NCBI RefSeq assembly: GCF_009192765.1
Contig: NZ_VOHQ01000012.1
Location: forward strand, 94,501-158,500
Source of the DNA: Agriterribacter humi
Lineage (GTDB): Bacteria > Bacteroidota > Bacteroidia > Chitinophagales > Chitinophagaceae
DNA: 64,000 bases
Direction of reading: 5' to 3'
Shown: piece after piece, positions 1 to 10,248 of the stretch
Position numbering within the stretch: the stretch's first letter is position 1
How the letters are laid out: each line of letters starts with the position of its first letter
Translations under genes and position numbers: made by a program
The notes under the pieces: model-generated
Seen by the model: the letters and a program-made list of their open reading frames with translations, nothing else
Database searches by the model: none
Told to the model about the DNA's origin: nothing

Positions 1-228
1 ACATTTTCTTCAACCGTAAAAGCAGTTAACCAGTACGAATTACACCGGCGCCTGTTGAGTTGAATCGGGGCTTTCCCCGGAAAACGCCCGCAAGATATTG
101 ATATTAGGGTAGATTTTAAAAAATGAATAAGCGCAGAAAAGGATGATAACAACTCAATCAGACAGAGTCTGCCGCCTGATAGTCTGAAAAAATTATTATA
201 CTTGCCGCATTAATATAATTCCGCTTTT
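1..228. other. Left-edge stretch without a supported gene
   Basis: No intact gene is visible. One frame stays open from the window edge to a stop near base 58 and a second piece ends with DIDIRVDFKK and a stop near 126. This could be the broken end of a gene lying to the left, but no family can be named. The remaining ~100 bases are AT-rich and would hold the promoter of the peptidase that starts at 229. Confidence 0.3.
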
Positions 229-1881
229 ATGAACCGCTCCTTTTTAATTGTTGTATCCATTGCATTATTACTTGGCTCCTGTAATCCCCAAAAAACAGTT
301 TTTGAGGAAGTGGATGGTCTTGCCGCTTTCAGCGCCGACAGTTTGGGCAAGCATATCGCTGAACTTTCGGATGATGATTTTGAAGGACGAAAACCATTTA
401 CTGAAGGAGAAACAAAAACGATCCAATATTTAAAGGAAAAGTTTATTGCCGCGGGGCTGGAACCCGGCAACGGTGAAAGTTATTTCCAGGAAGTGCCGAT
501 GGTGAACATTACTACTCATGCTGCGCCAGCTATGCAGGTACAATCTGCCAAAGGAAATTTTACTTTAAAAGGACCGGATGATTATGTGATATGGACAGAC
601 AAAACAGATACTGCCGTTTCGCTTGATAATGATGAACTTGTTTTTGCGGGCTATGGCGTGGTAGCCCCGGAGTATAACTGGAATGATTATGAGGGATTAG
701 ATGTAAAAGGGAAAGTGGTAATGGTACTGGTGAACGATCCCGGTTTTAACGCAGGTGATACGTCCTTGTTTAAAGGAAAAACGATGACCTACTATGGCCG
801 GTGGACGTATAAATTTGAAGAAGCCGCCCGGCAGGGCGCCAAAGGCTGCTTAGTTGTTCACAATACCGAAGCAGCCAGCTACCCGTTTACTGTAGTGCAG
901 AACAACTGGAATACCTCCCGCCTGCGTTTAGACCCGCGGGGAAAAGTTGAAAAGATATGCGATGTAATTGGCTGGATATCGGGGCCGGCAGCGCAAAAAT
1001 TATTGACTGCTGCCGGTAAGGACACTGCATTACTTGCCAGTGCCGATATAAGGGACTTTAAAGGCGCGGCTTTAAACCTGAAATTATCAACTTCCATACA
1101 GGTAAAAACCAATTACAATCAATCCAATAATGTAATTGGCAAAATAACAGGCAGCAAGTATCCTGACGAAACCATCATTTACACAGCGCACTGGGATCAC
1201 CTGGGTATTGGAACGCCCGATGAAACCGGCGACTCTGTTTACAATGGTGCATTAGACAATGCAAGCGCCACAGCCGGCTTATTAGAACTGGCGCGGGGAT
1301 TTAAAAGTTTGCCAACAAAACCTGAACGGACTATTGTCTTTTTGTCTGTAACCGCAGAGGAACAGGGCCTTTGGGGTTCGGCCTATTACGCTCAAAACCC
1401 TATTTACCCGGCCAATAAAACCGTAGCCAATATCAATATGGATGGGTTGAACTGGTATGGTAAAACAAAGGATGTGATTATAGTAGGACAGGGACAATCG
1501 GAACTGGAAAATTACCTGCGGCAAGAAGCCGCCAAAGTGAACCGTGTTATTACGCCCGAAGTGCATCCCGAAGCGGGCTATTACTATCGCTCCGACCATT
1601 TCAATTTTGCCAAAGCAGGCATCCCGGCTTTATATGTCGGCAGCGGTATTGATGTTATTGGAAAAGAAAGTGGGTATGGCAAAAAAATGGATGAGGAATA
1701 TACTGAAAAACATTACCATCGCCCCTCCGATGAATATGATACCGCCACCTGGAAATTAGATGGCGCTATTGACGATCTTCAACTGCTGTTTCGCGTTGGG
1801 CGCCGCCTCGCGTATGGACAAAACTGGCCGCAATGGAAAACGGGTTCGGAGTTTAAGACGATCAGGGAGAAAGGGGAATAA
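229..1881 (+). CDS. M28 family secreted metallopeptidase (lipoprotein)
   Basis: Predicted zinc aminopeptidase of family M28, 550 aa. The N terminus MNRSFLIVVSIALLLGSC is a lipoprotein signal with the lipobox Cys at residue 18, so the enzyme should be anchored in the envelope. A PA-type insert spans roughly residues 120-290. The catalytic half carries the metal-binding order of the family: TAHWDHLG near residue 320, NGALDNASA, the glutamate pair in TAEEQGLWGSAY, NINMDG, and the last histidine in YRSDHFNFAKAG. It is a single gene with no operon partner and is unrelated to the restriction island that follows on the other strand. It probably degrades peptides in the periplasm or at the surface. 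Confidence 0.93.
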   Translation: MNRSFLIVVSIALLLGSCNPQKTVFEEVDGLAAFSADSLGKHIAELSDDDFEGRKPFTEGETKTIQYLKEKFIAAGLEPGNGESYFQEVPMVNITTHAAPAMQVQSAKGNFTLKGPDDYVIWTDKTDTAVSLDNDELVFAGYGVVAPEYNWNDYEGLDVKGKVVMVLVNDPGFNAGDTSLFKGKTMTYYGRWTYKFEEAARQGAKGCLVVHNTEAASYPFTVVQNNWNTSRLRLDPRGKVEKICDVIGWISGPAAQKLLTAAGKDTALLASADIRDFKGAALNLKLSTSIQVKTNYNQSNNVIGKITGSKYPDETIIYTAHWDHLGIGTPDETGDSVYNGALDNASATAGLLELARGFKSLPTKPERTIVFLSVTAEEQGLWGSAYYAQNPIYPANKTVANINMDGLNWYGKTKDVIIVGQGQSELENYLRQEAAKVNRVITPEVHPEAGYYYRSDHFNFAKAGIPALYVGSGIDVIGKESGYGKKMDEEYTEKHYHRPSDEYDTATWKLDGAIDDLQLLFRVGRRLAYGQNWPQWKTGSEFKTIREKGE

Positions 1882-1949
1882 GTTTTAGTTTGTGGTATTA
1901 TAATAACATTAAAAAAAGGAATTGCTTTGGAATGTTAATTAAACCGGCT

Positions 1950-3336
<1,387 letters not shown>

Positions 3337-3337
3337 T

Positions 3338-4696
3338 TTATTTCAATTGATTTATAAGTTTTCCTTCAAACGCCTTTTTTAAAATACTTTGCCTTAATGC
3401 CTCGGCCTGTTGCAGGCTTTCGGTAATGCTTTCTTTCATTTTATCGGCTACGCTGAGGCGGCTTTCGATGGCTTCAACAATTACAGCTTGCTCTTCGAAT
3501 GAACAAACAGGAAGAGTTATTAATATCATTCGAGTTAATCCTAGATCCTGATTGCCGACACCATGAGTATATTTCTGAGATTGCTTATAGCAATGTGTAG
3601 AATTCAAGACATGCTCCAAATAAAATGGATTTACAGATTTTAATGTTTTTAATACTGCAACATGCACCCAAACATTAAATTCAATATCGTAAGTATTTAC
3701 TCTTGCTATACCAGTTGTTCCACCTTTTGTGTAAAGAACATCACCTTTCTCAGGCTTGCATCTTTGTGATAGTGCATTGTGCAGTTCTTCTGATATAAAT
3801 TTTGAACCACTAAAATCAATTCCTGTAGGTCTAATATTGCCGCCAGAAATAAATGGTATTCCTATAGCCTGATATTTTGGACTATAATGTGGCCCATCCT
3901 TAACTGACCATAATAAGTCACCAAGCCTAACCCAAGAAAATTCGCCAGGCAATTTTGGCAATTTCGACAACTCTTCATCTTCAATAGATGGTATTGGTTT
4001 CGACTTTATTTTTTTTAATTTTTGTTGCTTTTCTTTTTCAACGCTTAACTGTTTTACAAATTCCTCTCCCTTTATTGAATTCTGTTTTTCATTTCTCCAT
4101 TGCTCTGTTAGCTTTCCCTCAAACGCCCATTTCAACACCGCCTGGCGGTAAGTTTTTAGTTGTTGCTGCGCGGTTTTTAACTGTTCTATGCCTTTGTCTA
4201 ATTCACTAAAGAGTTCTTCTATTTTGGAAACAATGGCTTGTTGGGTGGGTTTGGGGGGAATCAATAAATCATAATTCCAAAGTATGTTTGGGTCAACATG
4301 GGGAATACCAACACCTTTTGCCCTTGTGTTTATATCAAGATATTTTGATTGTAAGAAATAATAAGCATAGTTATTATGCATGTCCGGAAAATTCAGCTTA
4401 ACTAAAGTGCTACCTAATGCACCTTTTATTGCTTTGCCAACATATCCGGAACGGGAACCATCCCAAACCATTAAGAAATCTCCATCTTCACATAAAGCAC
4501 AGCCAACCCCGTCAGTATATTCATCAATAACTTCTTTCTCAAACGCCTTGATATTCACATATGGAATTGAACATTCTTTTGTCTTTTCCTTTGAGATACG
4601 CTTTGGCTTTTTTCCTTTTACAGAAATTACATATTCACCAACCTTCACCCATTTCCAACCTTTTGGCAATTGCTTTATATTTTGGTCTTGTATCAT
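3338..4696 (-). CDS. hsdS: Type I restriction-modification specificity subunit HsdS
   Basis: A 452-aa specificity subunit with the classical two-TRD layout. TRD1 (about residues 1-150) starts with LPKGWKWVKVGEY and ends in the conserved LLIPPKPTQQAIVSKIEELFSELD. A coiled-coil spacer (150-235) includes the ILKWAFEGKL-type motif AVLKWAFEGKLTEQW. TRD2 begins at LPGEFSWVRLGDL and closes with EEQAVIVEAIESRLSVAD and SILKKAFEGKLI. The two conserved spacer segments set the distance between the half-sites recognised. The gene itself looks intact, but HsdM, which carries HsdS to DNA, survives only as a stub downstream. Confidence 0.93.
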   Translation of the reverse strand: MIQDQNIKQLPKGWKWVKVGEYVISVKGKKPKRISKEKTKECSIPYVNIKAFEKEVIDEYTDGVGCALCEDGDFLMVWDGSRSGYVGKAIKGALGSTLVKLNFPDMHNNYAYYFLQSKYLDINTRAKGVGIPHVDPNILWNYDLLIPPKPTQQAIVSKIEELFSELDKGIEQLKTAQQQLKTYRQAVLKWAFEGKLTEQWRNEKQNSIKGEEFVKQLSVEKEKQQKLKKIKSKPIPSIEDEELSKLPKLPGEFSWVRLGDLLWSVKDGPHYSPKYQAIGIPFISGGNIRPTGIDFSGSKFISEELHNALSQRCKPEKGDVLYTKGGTTGIARVNTYDIEFNVWVHVAVLKTLKSVNPFYLEHVLNSTHCYKQSQKYTHGVGNQDLGLTRMILITLPVCSFEEQAVIVEAIESRLSVADKMKESITESLQQAEALRQSILKKAFEGKLINQLK

Positions 4697-4937
4697 GATT
4701 CCAGCTGCTAGTTTTCTTTAATCCTTCTCTTAAATAAGTGACAAATAATTGATTACTAATAGTTTAAAAATAGGTTCTGTTTTTGTAAACAAGGAGAGTT
4801 TTTGCTTCGCTTCATTATGTTCCTGCACCTTTGTTTTGGTTTATAGTTGTGATTTGCTTTTAAATTATCCTATATTTGTATTAAGTCTGCTCTGCATGAA
4901 CGTCGGCTCCACGCCGTTTCCTTCACAAAGTGAAGGA
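4697..4937. other. Intergenic stretch between DUF3800 gene and hsdS with two hairpins
   Basis: This gap holds a promoter-like, CRISPR-repeat-like element at 4846-4878, listed separately. Two short strong hairpins follow at about 4903-4937: a 4-bp CGGC/GCCG stem, and an 8-bp stem TCCTTCAC/GTGAAGGA with an AAA loop. On the minus strand the hairpins lie just after the DUF3800 stop codon and could end or stabilise its message. On the plus strand they would be the first structure in any transcript from the element. Confidence 0.5.
4846..4878 (+). promoter_or_regulatory. Solitary CRISPR-half-repeat-like sequence with promoter boxes
   Basis: The first 23 bases (4846-4868) match the first 23 bases of the CRISPR repeat in crRNA sense at 22 positions; the single difference is T for C at position 16. 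The same segment starts with TTG and is followed, 21 bases on, by TATATTTG (4871-4878). This fits the Bacteroidota promoter pattern TTG-N19-21-TAnnTTTG. It points right, into the 3' end of the DUF3800 gene in antisense. Both readings, a stray repeat or a promoter, come from sequence alone. Confidence 0.6.
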
Positions 4938-5813
4938 TTAGTGCAATGGTGGGCTTATTTTATTTTCGGCAGTTAAAGGATTCTTAGGCCCATAATAGTT
5001 TTTCCAACCGGCGATTTTTTCTGAATCGTACAAATCAATCACTACAGATATCTTTTCCTTCAAATAATTATAATAGCGAAGTTCCCCTTTTTCAAAAACA
5101 TTTTGAACCGCCCAGCAGAAATAGTCTGACACATTTAAGAGCGGTTCTTGTATTTGTTGTGTTACATTAAAAACAATATTTGAAATAATATCCTTCCGAT
5201 TTATTGGATCATACGATGTACCGTCCTGATCCTCTTTGATACTTTTGAAATTAATACTATTTGCTAATCGTTCTTTTGCTTTTTCCAAAGCCAACTCCAG
5301 GTTTTGATTTTTGGTACTTTTTCCTCTTTCTGCAACATGAAGAATAAGTTTCTCGCCGCCAGTTTTGTTAAGTTTATTTTTCAAAAGATGCGAGAGAAGG
5401 TCTGCATAAAAATATTGTTCTTTTCCTTTATGCACTGTTTCATACCGTTCTATAGATTTCCTGCCAACTACCGCTTCAAAACTACAGTCAAGACTTTTAA
5501 TAAAATCCATAAATAGTTTTCTTACCTCGGGTAAGTCATCTGTGGCGTGAAAGAAATAACCTTTCGATGCTTTCTTCTTCCTCACAGATACAACATCAAA
5601 ATAGGGATTGGTTGCTACTTCATTCTGTAGCGTATGAATGGTATTTCTTATTTCAGTAAGCGGTTGTCTAAATTTTGCCATGCCGATGATAAAAGATTTA
5701 CTTACTCCATCAACTCCTATTATACTTGTTTTTCCTTTACCATAAAAGGCAGTATCTCCGGCTTCGTCTAAAAAGCGATGATTGGGTTTTATATTTTTAT
5801 TCTTTTTTGTCAC
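4938..5813 (-). CDS. DUF3800 domain-containing protein
   Basis: A 291-aa protein whose start RFLDEAGDTAFYG is the DEAGD/DESG signature of the DUF3800 family. Members are thought to have an RNase H-like fold with acidic active-site residues and are common cargo of restriction and phage-defence islands; no biochemical role is established. Here it sits between the GxxExxY gene and hsdS, in the same direction. There are gaps of about 160 bp upstream and 240 bp downstream, so it is probably an accessory gene of the island rather than part of a tight operon. It appears full length. Confidence 0.8.
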   Translation of the reverse strand: MTKKNKNIKPNHRFLDEAGDTAFYGKGKTSIIGVDGVSKSFIIGMAKFRQPLTEIRNTIHTLQNEVATNPYFDVVSVRKKKASKGYFFHATDDLPEVRKLFMDFIKSLDCSFEAVVGRKSIERYETVHKGKEQYFYADLLSHLLKNKLNKTGGEKLILHVAERGKSTKNQNLELALEKAKERLANSINFKSIKEDQDGTSYDPINRKDIISNIVFNVTQQIQEPLLNVSDYFCWAVQNVFEKGELRYYNYLKEKISVVIDLYDSEKIAGWKNYYGPKNPLTAENKISPPLH

Positions 5814-5879
5814 GCAGATAATGCCTGATTTAATTCATTAATAATTTTATCGGTTTTGTCGCCAAATAATTGCCACAAA

Positions 5880-5983
5880 TGTCTGAATCAGAATTTTTAA
5901 AATTTTAGAATAAGCAGAATGTGCAATTACTATGTACTATCAATTCTGCCCATTTTGTAATTCTGTAAATTCTAATTCAGACA
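5880..5983. repeat. 104-bp imperfect palindrome bordering the GxxExxY gene
   Basis: The left end TGTCTGAATCAGAATTT (5880-5896) is repeated in inverted form at 5967-5983 with one mismatch, and similarity continues toward the centre around GCAGAAT. Further same-orientation copies of the right half lie at about 6365-6404 and 6495-6532, so each GxxExxY gene copy is preceded and followed by this sequence. The stop codon of the intact gene is inside the repeat. Confidence 0.7.
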
Positions 5984-6357
5984 TTATATTTTGGATTGAA
6001 AACCAATTTATATTCAAGACTCTTTGCTCCAAAGTTGATTAACAGCCCTTTTGCGAAATCGTAGGCCACTACATAGTTTTTAGCCTGTGCCAAATGAACA
6101 TCTTCCAAAGTAATAACAGCTTTTAATTCTACCACTATTTTCCCTTCTACTATAAAATCTGCTCTTCTTGTTCCTACCTCAGTGCCATTGTAAAAAATTA
6201 CCTGCTCTACCTCCCTTCCAAATGATAACCCTCCATTTGATAGCTCAATCGCAAGACAGCGCTGATAAATTACTTCCTGAAATCCATTTCCTAAAGTATT
6301 ATGAACTTTCATGGCAGCGCCGATTATTCTATATGTCAGTTCATCCCTTACCATCAA
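5977..6357 (-). CDS. GxxExxY family protein
   Basis: A 126-aa protein with the family signature GNGFQEVIY (G-x-x-E-x-x-Y) at residues ~23-31. It continues with FIVEGKIVVELKAV, a pattern resembling the D-x(n)-E-x-K core of PD-(D/E)XK nucleases. Members are very common in Bacteroidota, usually as single genes between unrelated genes, and their role is unknown. The gene is bracketed by copies of an AT-rich terminal sequence, and a shortened duplicate lies immediately upstream. This suggests a small mobile or duplicating unit (inference). Confidence 0.85.
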   Translation of the reverse strand: MMVRDELTYRIIGAAMKVHNTLGNGFQEVIYQRCLAIELSNGGLSFGREVEQVIFYNGTEVGTRRADFIVEGKIVVELKAVITLEDVHLAQAKNYVVAYDFAKGLLINFGAKSLEYKLVFNPKYNV

Positions 6358-6404
6358 CTTTCCATTCTGTTCATTTTATAATTCTATAAATTATGATTCA
6401 GACA

Positions 6405-6494
6405 TTATATTTTGGATTGAAATCCATTTTCTAAAGTATTATGAACTTTCATGGCAGCTCCTATTATTCTATATGTCAGCTCATCCCTTTCCAT
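6405..6494 (-). pseudogene. Internally deleted second copy of the GxxExxY gene
   Basis: This reads MERDELTYRIIGAAMKVHNT then LENGFQSKI and stop: 29 codons. The first 26 codons match the start of the intact copy at 5977-6357, and the last bases match its 3' end. About 290 bp are missing between them. Both break points of the intact gene carry TTTCA, and only one TTTCA remains here, so the deletion arose by slippage or recombination at this 5-bp direct repeat. Confidence 0.85.
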
Positions 6495-6536
6495 TCTGTT
6501 CATTTTATCATTCTGTAAATTCTGATTCAGACAATT

Positions 6537-9338
6537 TTACGCTGCCAGCACCTCATTCAACTCTTCCAATATTTTTTCATAATCCTCCTTAAACAGTTGA
6601 TAAAACCTGCCTAACCCTCCCTGCTTATTAAACGGGTCTAATTCAAAATCGTCTTTCTCCATATGAAAACTATTGGCTACATATTCTTTTATCATTCGCA
6701 GCCATACCATTTGTTCTTCGGTAAATTTGGTGGTGGTGCCTGCTTGTTTTTTAAATACCCATGCCTGAAAGTTTTTGTCTACCGTTTTATCGTAGCCAAT
6801 CAAGTTTTCATCAATACCGCTTATTTTTCTGATAAGGCTTACCAGGGCAATCAGCTCATTTTTGGCGGAGCCATTCGTTTCTTTTAATTGTTCGTATGCC
6901 CTCCATACATGTGCAGGCGCCAGCAGCGGTTGTTCTGTTTTTATTTTTTCGTACAGGTCTTTGATCATGCTGTAGGTGAGTTCCCGCCGCCGGTAAGGCT
7001 GGCTGTAAAAAATCTGCAGGGCGGTAATTTCATCCTTATGCGCTTCAATCCATGCGGTAAAATTGCTGATGGTAAGTTCCGCAGCCGCTTCCTGGTCTTT
7101 TACCCAGCCCAGCTTGGTTACATCGTCAATATTAACCGTATCCATCACCTGGTTGTATTTTTTGCGAACATCCACAATATAATCCCTTAGCTCCGGGTTG
7201 TTGAATGCGGCAACCGCCTGTTCAATGATTTGTGTATGTTGCGCCCTGAATTTTGCATCCAGTTCATTAGGAGATATATCCGGGTTCCCGCCTTCTACCT
7301 TTTTCCTTATGCCTTCTACCGTATCCGGGTCATAGGCATTCAGCAACTGCTTCACCACATGATTGATAGTTTGTCCATTAGCATGTTCGGCAAAATGTAA
7401 TTTTTCTTTTTCGTCAATCTGCTTGTCAAGGCGGATCAGGCGGTTGGCCAATGTTGTCAGGATATCTTCACCTGTATTGCCAATAGCTACATGCTGTAAC
7501 AGGTCTTTCAGGCTCATACCCGGCTTCTTCTCCAGCGGGCGGCTGTCTGTTTTCTGCGATTGCTCAACGCCTATGGCATCAATGATCACAAAATGATCTT
7601 TGGTGAACCTGGCAGATGGCGTTCCGGTGGCTCTCAGTTGTTCAAGCGAACAGGTACGTGTGCCGCGTCCCTTCATCTGCTCGTAATAACTCCGGCTTTT
7701 TACGTCCCGCATAAATACCAGCACTTCCAGGGGACGTATATCCGTGCCGGTGGCAATCATGTCTACTGTTACGGCAATGCGTGGATAATAATCATTCCGG
7801 AACTGGCTGAGCACTGTTTTGGGATCTTCAGTGCTGCGGTAAGTTATCTTTTTACAGAACTTATTTTCTTCGGCAAATTCTTCCCGCACTATCTCAATGA
7901 TGTCTTCGGCATGCGAATCGGTTTTCGCGAATATCAGGGTTTTGGGCACTTCAAATTTCCCATCCTTATCGGTTCTGTCGGGAAAAACAGAAGGCAGGCT
8001 GTCTTTTATAGCACGAACGATTGTACGTATGGTACTAAGGTTCACGATGTCTTTGTCTAACTGCCTGCCGCTATACTCAATGTCTTCATCTACACTCTCC
8101 CAGAATTTTTTCCGGGTGAGGCGTTCCCGTTTGTCTACCTTTTCCCCCATCCGTATTTTGCTTCCTTCTTTGGTGATCTTTGTTTCGATGGTAAAAACGT
8201 TATAGGGAACCAACACGCCATCTATCACCGCCTTTTCGTAACCGTAATCACTAACAATATTCTTATTGAAGTAACCAAAGGTGCGATTGTCTGGCGTTGC
8301 GGTTAACCCTACCTGGAACACATCAAAATAGTCGAACACCTGTTTCCATAAATTATAAATGCTGCGGTGGCATTCATCTATTACGATGAAATCAAAAAAC
8401 TCAACAGGCACTTTTTCGTTGTACACAACCGGCAGCGGTTCTTTGGGTTGAAAACGTTCATTGGGGTTTTGTTCCTCGGCGCCTTCGTCCATCTCTGTGC
8501 CTTTTAAAATAGCGTACATCCGCTGGATGGTAGAAATGTACACCTGGTTATCGGCGGGGATAAAACTGCTTTTCAACCGTGTAACGGCATACAGTTCCGT
8601 AAACTTCCTGTTGTCATCATTGGGAACATAGCTCATGAATTCCTGTTCGGCCTGTTCACCCAAATTTTTTGTATCAACAAGGAATAATATTCTTTTGGCT
8701 TTGGCAAATTTTAGCAAGCGGTATATAAATGTAATGGCCGTAAAAGTTTTGCCCGATCCCGTGGCCATCTGTATTAAAGCCTTGGGATGATTGCTTCTGA
8801 AAGATTTTTCCAGGTTGTTGATTGCAGTAACCTGACAGTGCCGCAAACCCTCCTCCGGCAGTGCCGGTAAATTCAGCAACCTGGCCCGCTGCGATTTTTC
8901 CTGCATCAACCACTCACGAAACGTTTCAGGGCGATGAAAAGTAAACACTGTTCTGGAACGTGGTTTGGGATCACGGTAATCGGTAAAACGCGTTAATTCA
9001 CCGGTACTTTCGTATACAAAAGGCAGTTTCTGATTATCAAGGAACTTTAATTTGGCAGCCGCATAGGCTTCAGACTGTTCTTCATGCATGATAAGGTGTA
9101 CGCCTTCTTCTGCACGTTTTGCCTCTACGATACCAACCGGCTTTTTATCCAAAAACAACACATAGTCGGCAGGACCAATGTCGGTTTGGTATTCTCTTAC
9201 TGCAATTCCACTACCGGCTAAAAGGTTAATGCGGGCTTTATGCTGAATAATCCAGCCGCTTTCCGTTAATGCAGTGTCTATCTTATCTCGGGCTATCTGT
9301 TCGGGATTTTGGTTCAATGGCAGGGGATTAGATTGCAA
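6537..9338 (-). CDS. hsdR: Type I restriction enzyme motor/endonuclease subunit HsdR
   Basis: A 933-aa HsdR. The N-terminal nuclease domain shows D-(x)n-GIVEAKRAEEG near residue 70, the PD-(D/E)XK core. The superfamily-2 translocase follows: ATGSGKTFTA (motif I) near residue 193, DECHRSIYN (DEAD-box-type motif II) near 325, GLTATP (motif III), and QMKGRGTR (motif VI). A C-terminal helical region should bind the methylase core. The gene is complete and heads the island, 166 bp from the tRNA 3' end. HsdR cleaves only when recruited by an HsdM2-HsdS complex. With hsdM lost here it should be inactive unless another locus supplies HsdM. Confidence 0.95.
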   Translation of the reverse strand: MQSNPLPLNQNPEQIARDKIDTALTESGWIIQHKARINLLAGSGIAVREYQTDIGPADYVLFLDKKPVGIVEAKRAEEGVHLIMHEEQSEAYAAAKLKFLDNQKLPFVYESTGELTRFTDYRDPKPRSRTVFTFHRPETFREWLMQEKSQRARLLNLPALPEEGLRHCQVTAINNLEKSFRSNHPKALIQMATGSGKTFTAITFIYRLLKFAKAKRILFLVDTKNLGEQAEQEFMSYVPNDDNRKFTELYAVTRLKSSFIPADNQVYISTIQRMYAILKGTEMDEGAEEQNPNERFQPKEPLPVVYNEKVPVEFFDFIVIDECHRSIYNLWKQVFDYFDVFQVGLTATPDNRTFGYFNKNIVSDYGYEKAVIDGVLVPYNVFTIETKITKEGSKIRMGEKVDKRERLTRKKFWESVDEDIEYSGRQLDKDIVNLSTIRTIVRAIKDSLPSVFPDRTDKDGKFEVPKTLIFAKTDSHAEDIIEIVREEFAEENKFCKKITYRSTEDPKTVLSQFRNDYYPRIAVTVDMIATGTDIRPLEVLVFMRDVKSRSYYEQMKGRGTRTCSLEQLRATGTPSARFTKDHFVIIDAIGVEQSQKTDSRPLEKKPGMSLKDLLQHVAIGNTGEDILTTLANRLIRLDKQIDEKEKLHFAEHANGQTINHVVKQLLNAYDPDTVEGIRKKVEGGNPDISPNELDAKFRAQHTQIIEQAVAAFNNPELRDYIVDVRKKYNQVMDTVNIDDVTKLGWVKDQEAAAELTISNFTAWIEAHKDEITALQIFYSQPYRRRELTYSMIKDLYEKIKTEQPLLAPAHVWRAYEQLKETNGSAKNELIALVSLIRKISGIDENLIGYDKTVDKNFQAWVFKKQAGTTTKFTEEQMVWLRMIKEYVANSFHMEKDDFELDPFNKQGGLGRFYQLFKEDYEKILEELNEVLAA

Positions 9339-9469
9339 TATAAAAATGAAATGAATGAGCCAATTGGCAATACAACTTACAAAAAAGTATTGTTATTACA
9401 ATTGCCTTATACAGTAAGAGGCTGAATTACATGGATGTAGGCGTGCAGCAAGGAGATCTGAAAATACAA

Positions 9470-9490
9470 AAGGTCGCACATCGCGACCTT
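9470..9490 (-). terminator. Rho-independent terminator after the tRNA gene
   Basis: On the minus strand AAGGTCGC and GCGACCTT form a perfect 8-bp stem around GATGT, ending in TTTTG. It lies 14 bases beyond the tRNA 3' end and should end the tRNA transcript. Confidence 0.8.
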
Positions 9491-9503
9491 GTAAATAATT
9501 GAG

Positions 9504-9577
9504 TGGACCCTGCTGGGCTCGAACCAGCGACCCTCTGATTATGAGTCAGATGCTCTAACCGGCTGAGCTAAGGGTCC
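9504..9577 (-). tRNA. tRNA with CAT anticodon (Met or Ile2)
   Basis: A 74-nt cloverleaf. The acceptor stem GGACCCT pairs with AGGGTCC, the D-arm contains TAGCTCAGCCGGTTAGAGCA, the anticodon arm is CTGACTCATAATCAG with loop CTCATAA, and the T-arm contains GGTTCGAGCC. The 3' CCA is not encoded. The anticodon is CAT. The GGACCCTTAGC acceptor/D-arm start resembles the tRNA-Ile whose C34 is modified to lysidine, but an elongator tRNA-Met cannot be excluded. The restriction island starts just beyond its 3' end, a usual location for integrated islands, though no second copy of the tRNA end is visible. Confidence 0.93.
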
Positions 9578-9764
9578 TTTCTCCTCAAAGAAGAAATATT
9601 ATTAATTATTTTAAACTAAGAACTTTATTTTAGCAAACCGCCAGAGCCGATTGTTGCCCCTATCAAAATAAAAACTTTTTGCTCTTCAACCCCGGCTTTT
9701 TTATTTTATGGTGTGCAAAGGTAGAAAAAAACATCATTCGGAATAATTTTTCTTCAGGCAGCAT

Positions 9765-10248
9765 ATTTAAGATTTATCTTATCCTCTCAGATCGAAGCAA
9801 CTTTCGGAAGAGGCTCTATCTGATGTATTTATTAAAATATGGGAGAAAGGCAAATCGCTCCATACCATCACAAACCTGAAATTTTACCTTTTTACCATCA
9901 CCCGCAATACCGCACTCAATTACCTGAAAAAGCAAAAGGGCCGTGAAATTTGCTGCCGGATGATTGCCGGGTTGAATTAAACAGTGTTTTTTTCAACCCT
10001 GAGCAATTAATGATCGCCGCCGAAATGATACGCAAAATTCATGAGGCCGTTCAAAGCCTGCCTGCAAGATGTAGTCTCATTTTTAAGTTGATTAAAGAAG
10101 AAGGACTACAATACAGGGAGGCTGCTGAATTATTGAATCTTTCCCTAAAACCATTGAAAACCAGATGACACTTGCCTTAAAAAAAATCGGGTCGGCTATC
10201 GGGTTCGATATACACAGGTCCGTTTCCTCAGGAGTAAAATCACTTTAA
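9765..10248 (+). pseudogene. Degraded FecI-type ECF sigma factor gene
   Basis: Three reading frames together give a recognisable ECF sigma factor. Region 2 reads LSEEALSDVFIKIWEKG and FYLFTITRNTALNYLKKQKG. After a frame change near 9945 comes FNPEQLMIAAEMIRKIHEAV and LPARCSLIFKLIKEEGLQYREAAELLNLS. After another near 10143 come IENQMTLALKKIGSA and a stop. The N terminus is also eroded. At least two indels make it non-functional. No anti-sigma (FecR) or TonB receptor gene lies next to it, so its partners have gone too. Confidence 0.85.

Noticed and set aside
1-126. An outer-membrane protein tail at the left edge
   Set aside because: The possible coding pieces are in different frames with stops between them, and no motif is firm enough to name a family.
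4879-4960. A small structured RNA started by the element at 4846
   Set aside because: Hairpins are present, but nothing shows transcription and they serve equally well as the 3' end of the DUF3800 message; kept only as a possibility.
9339-9577. Integration of the restriction island at the tRNA 3' end with flanking att repeats
   Set aside because: No copy of the tRNA 3' segment was found near 1881-1950 or elsewhere at the far end, and no integrase gene is present.
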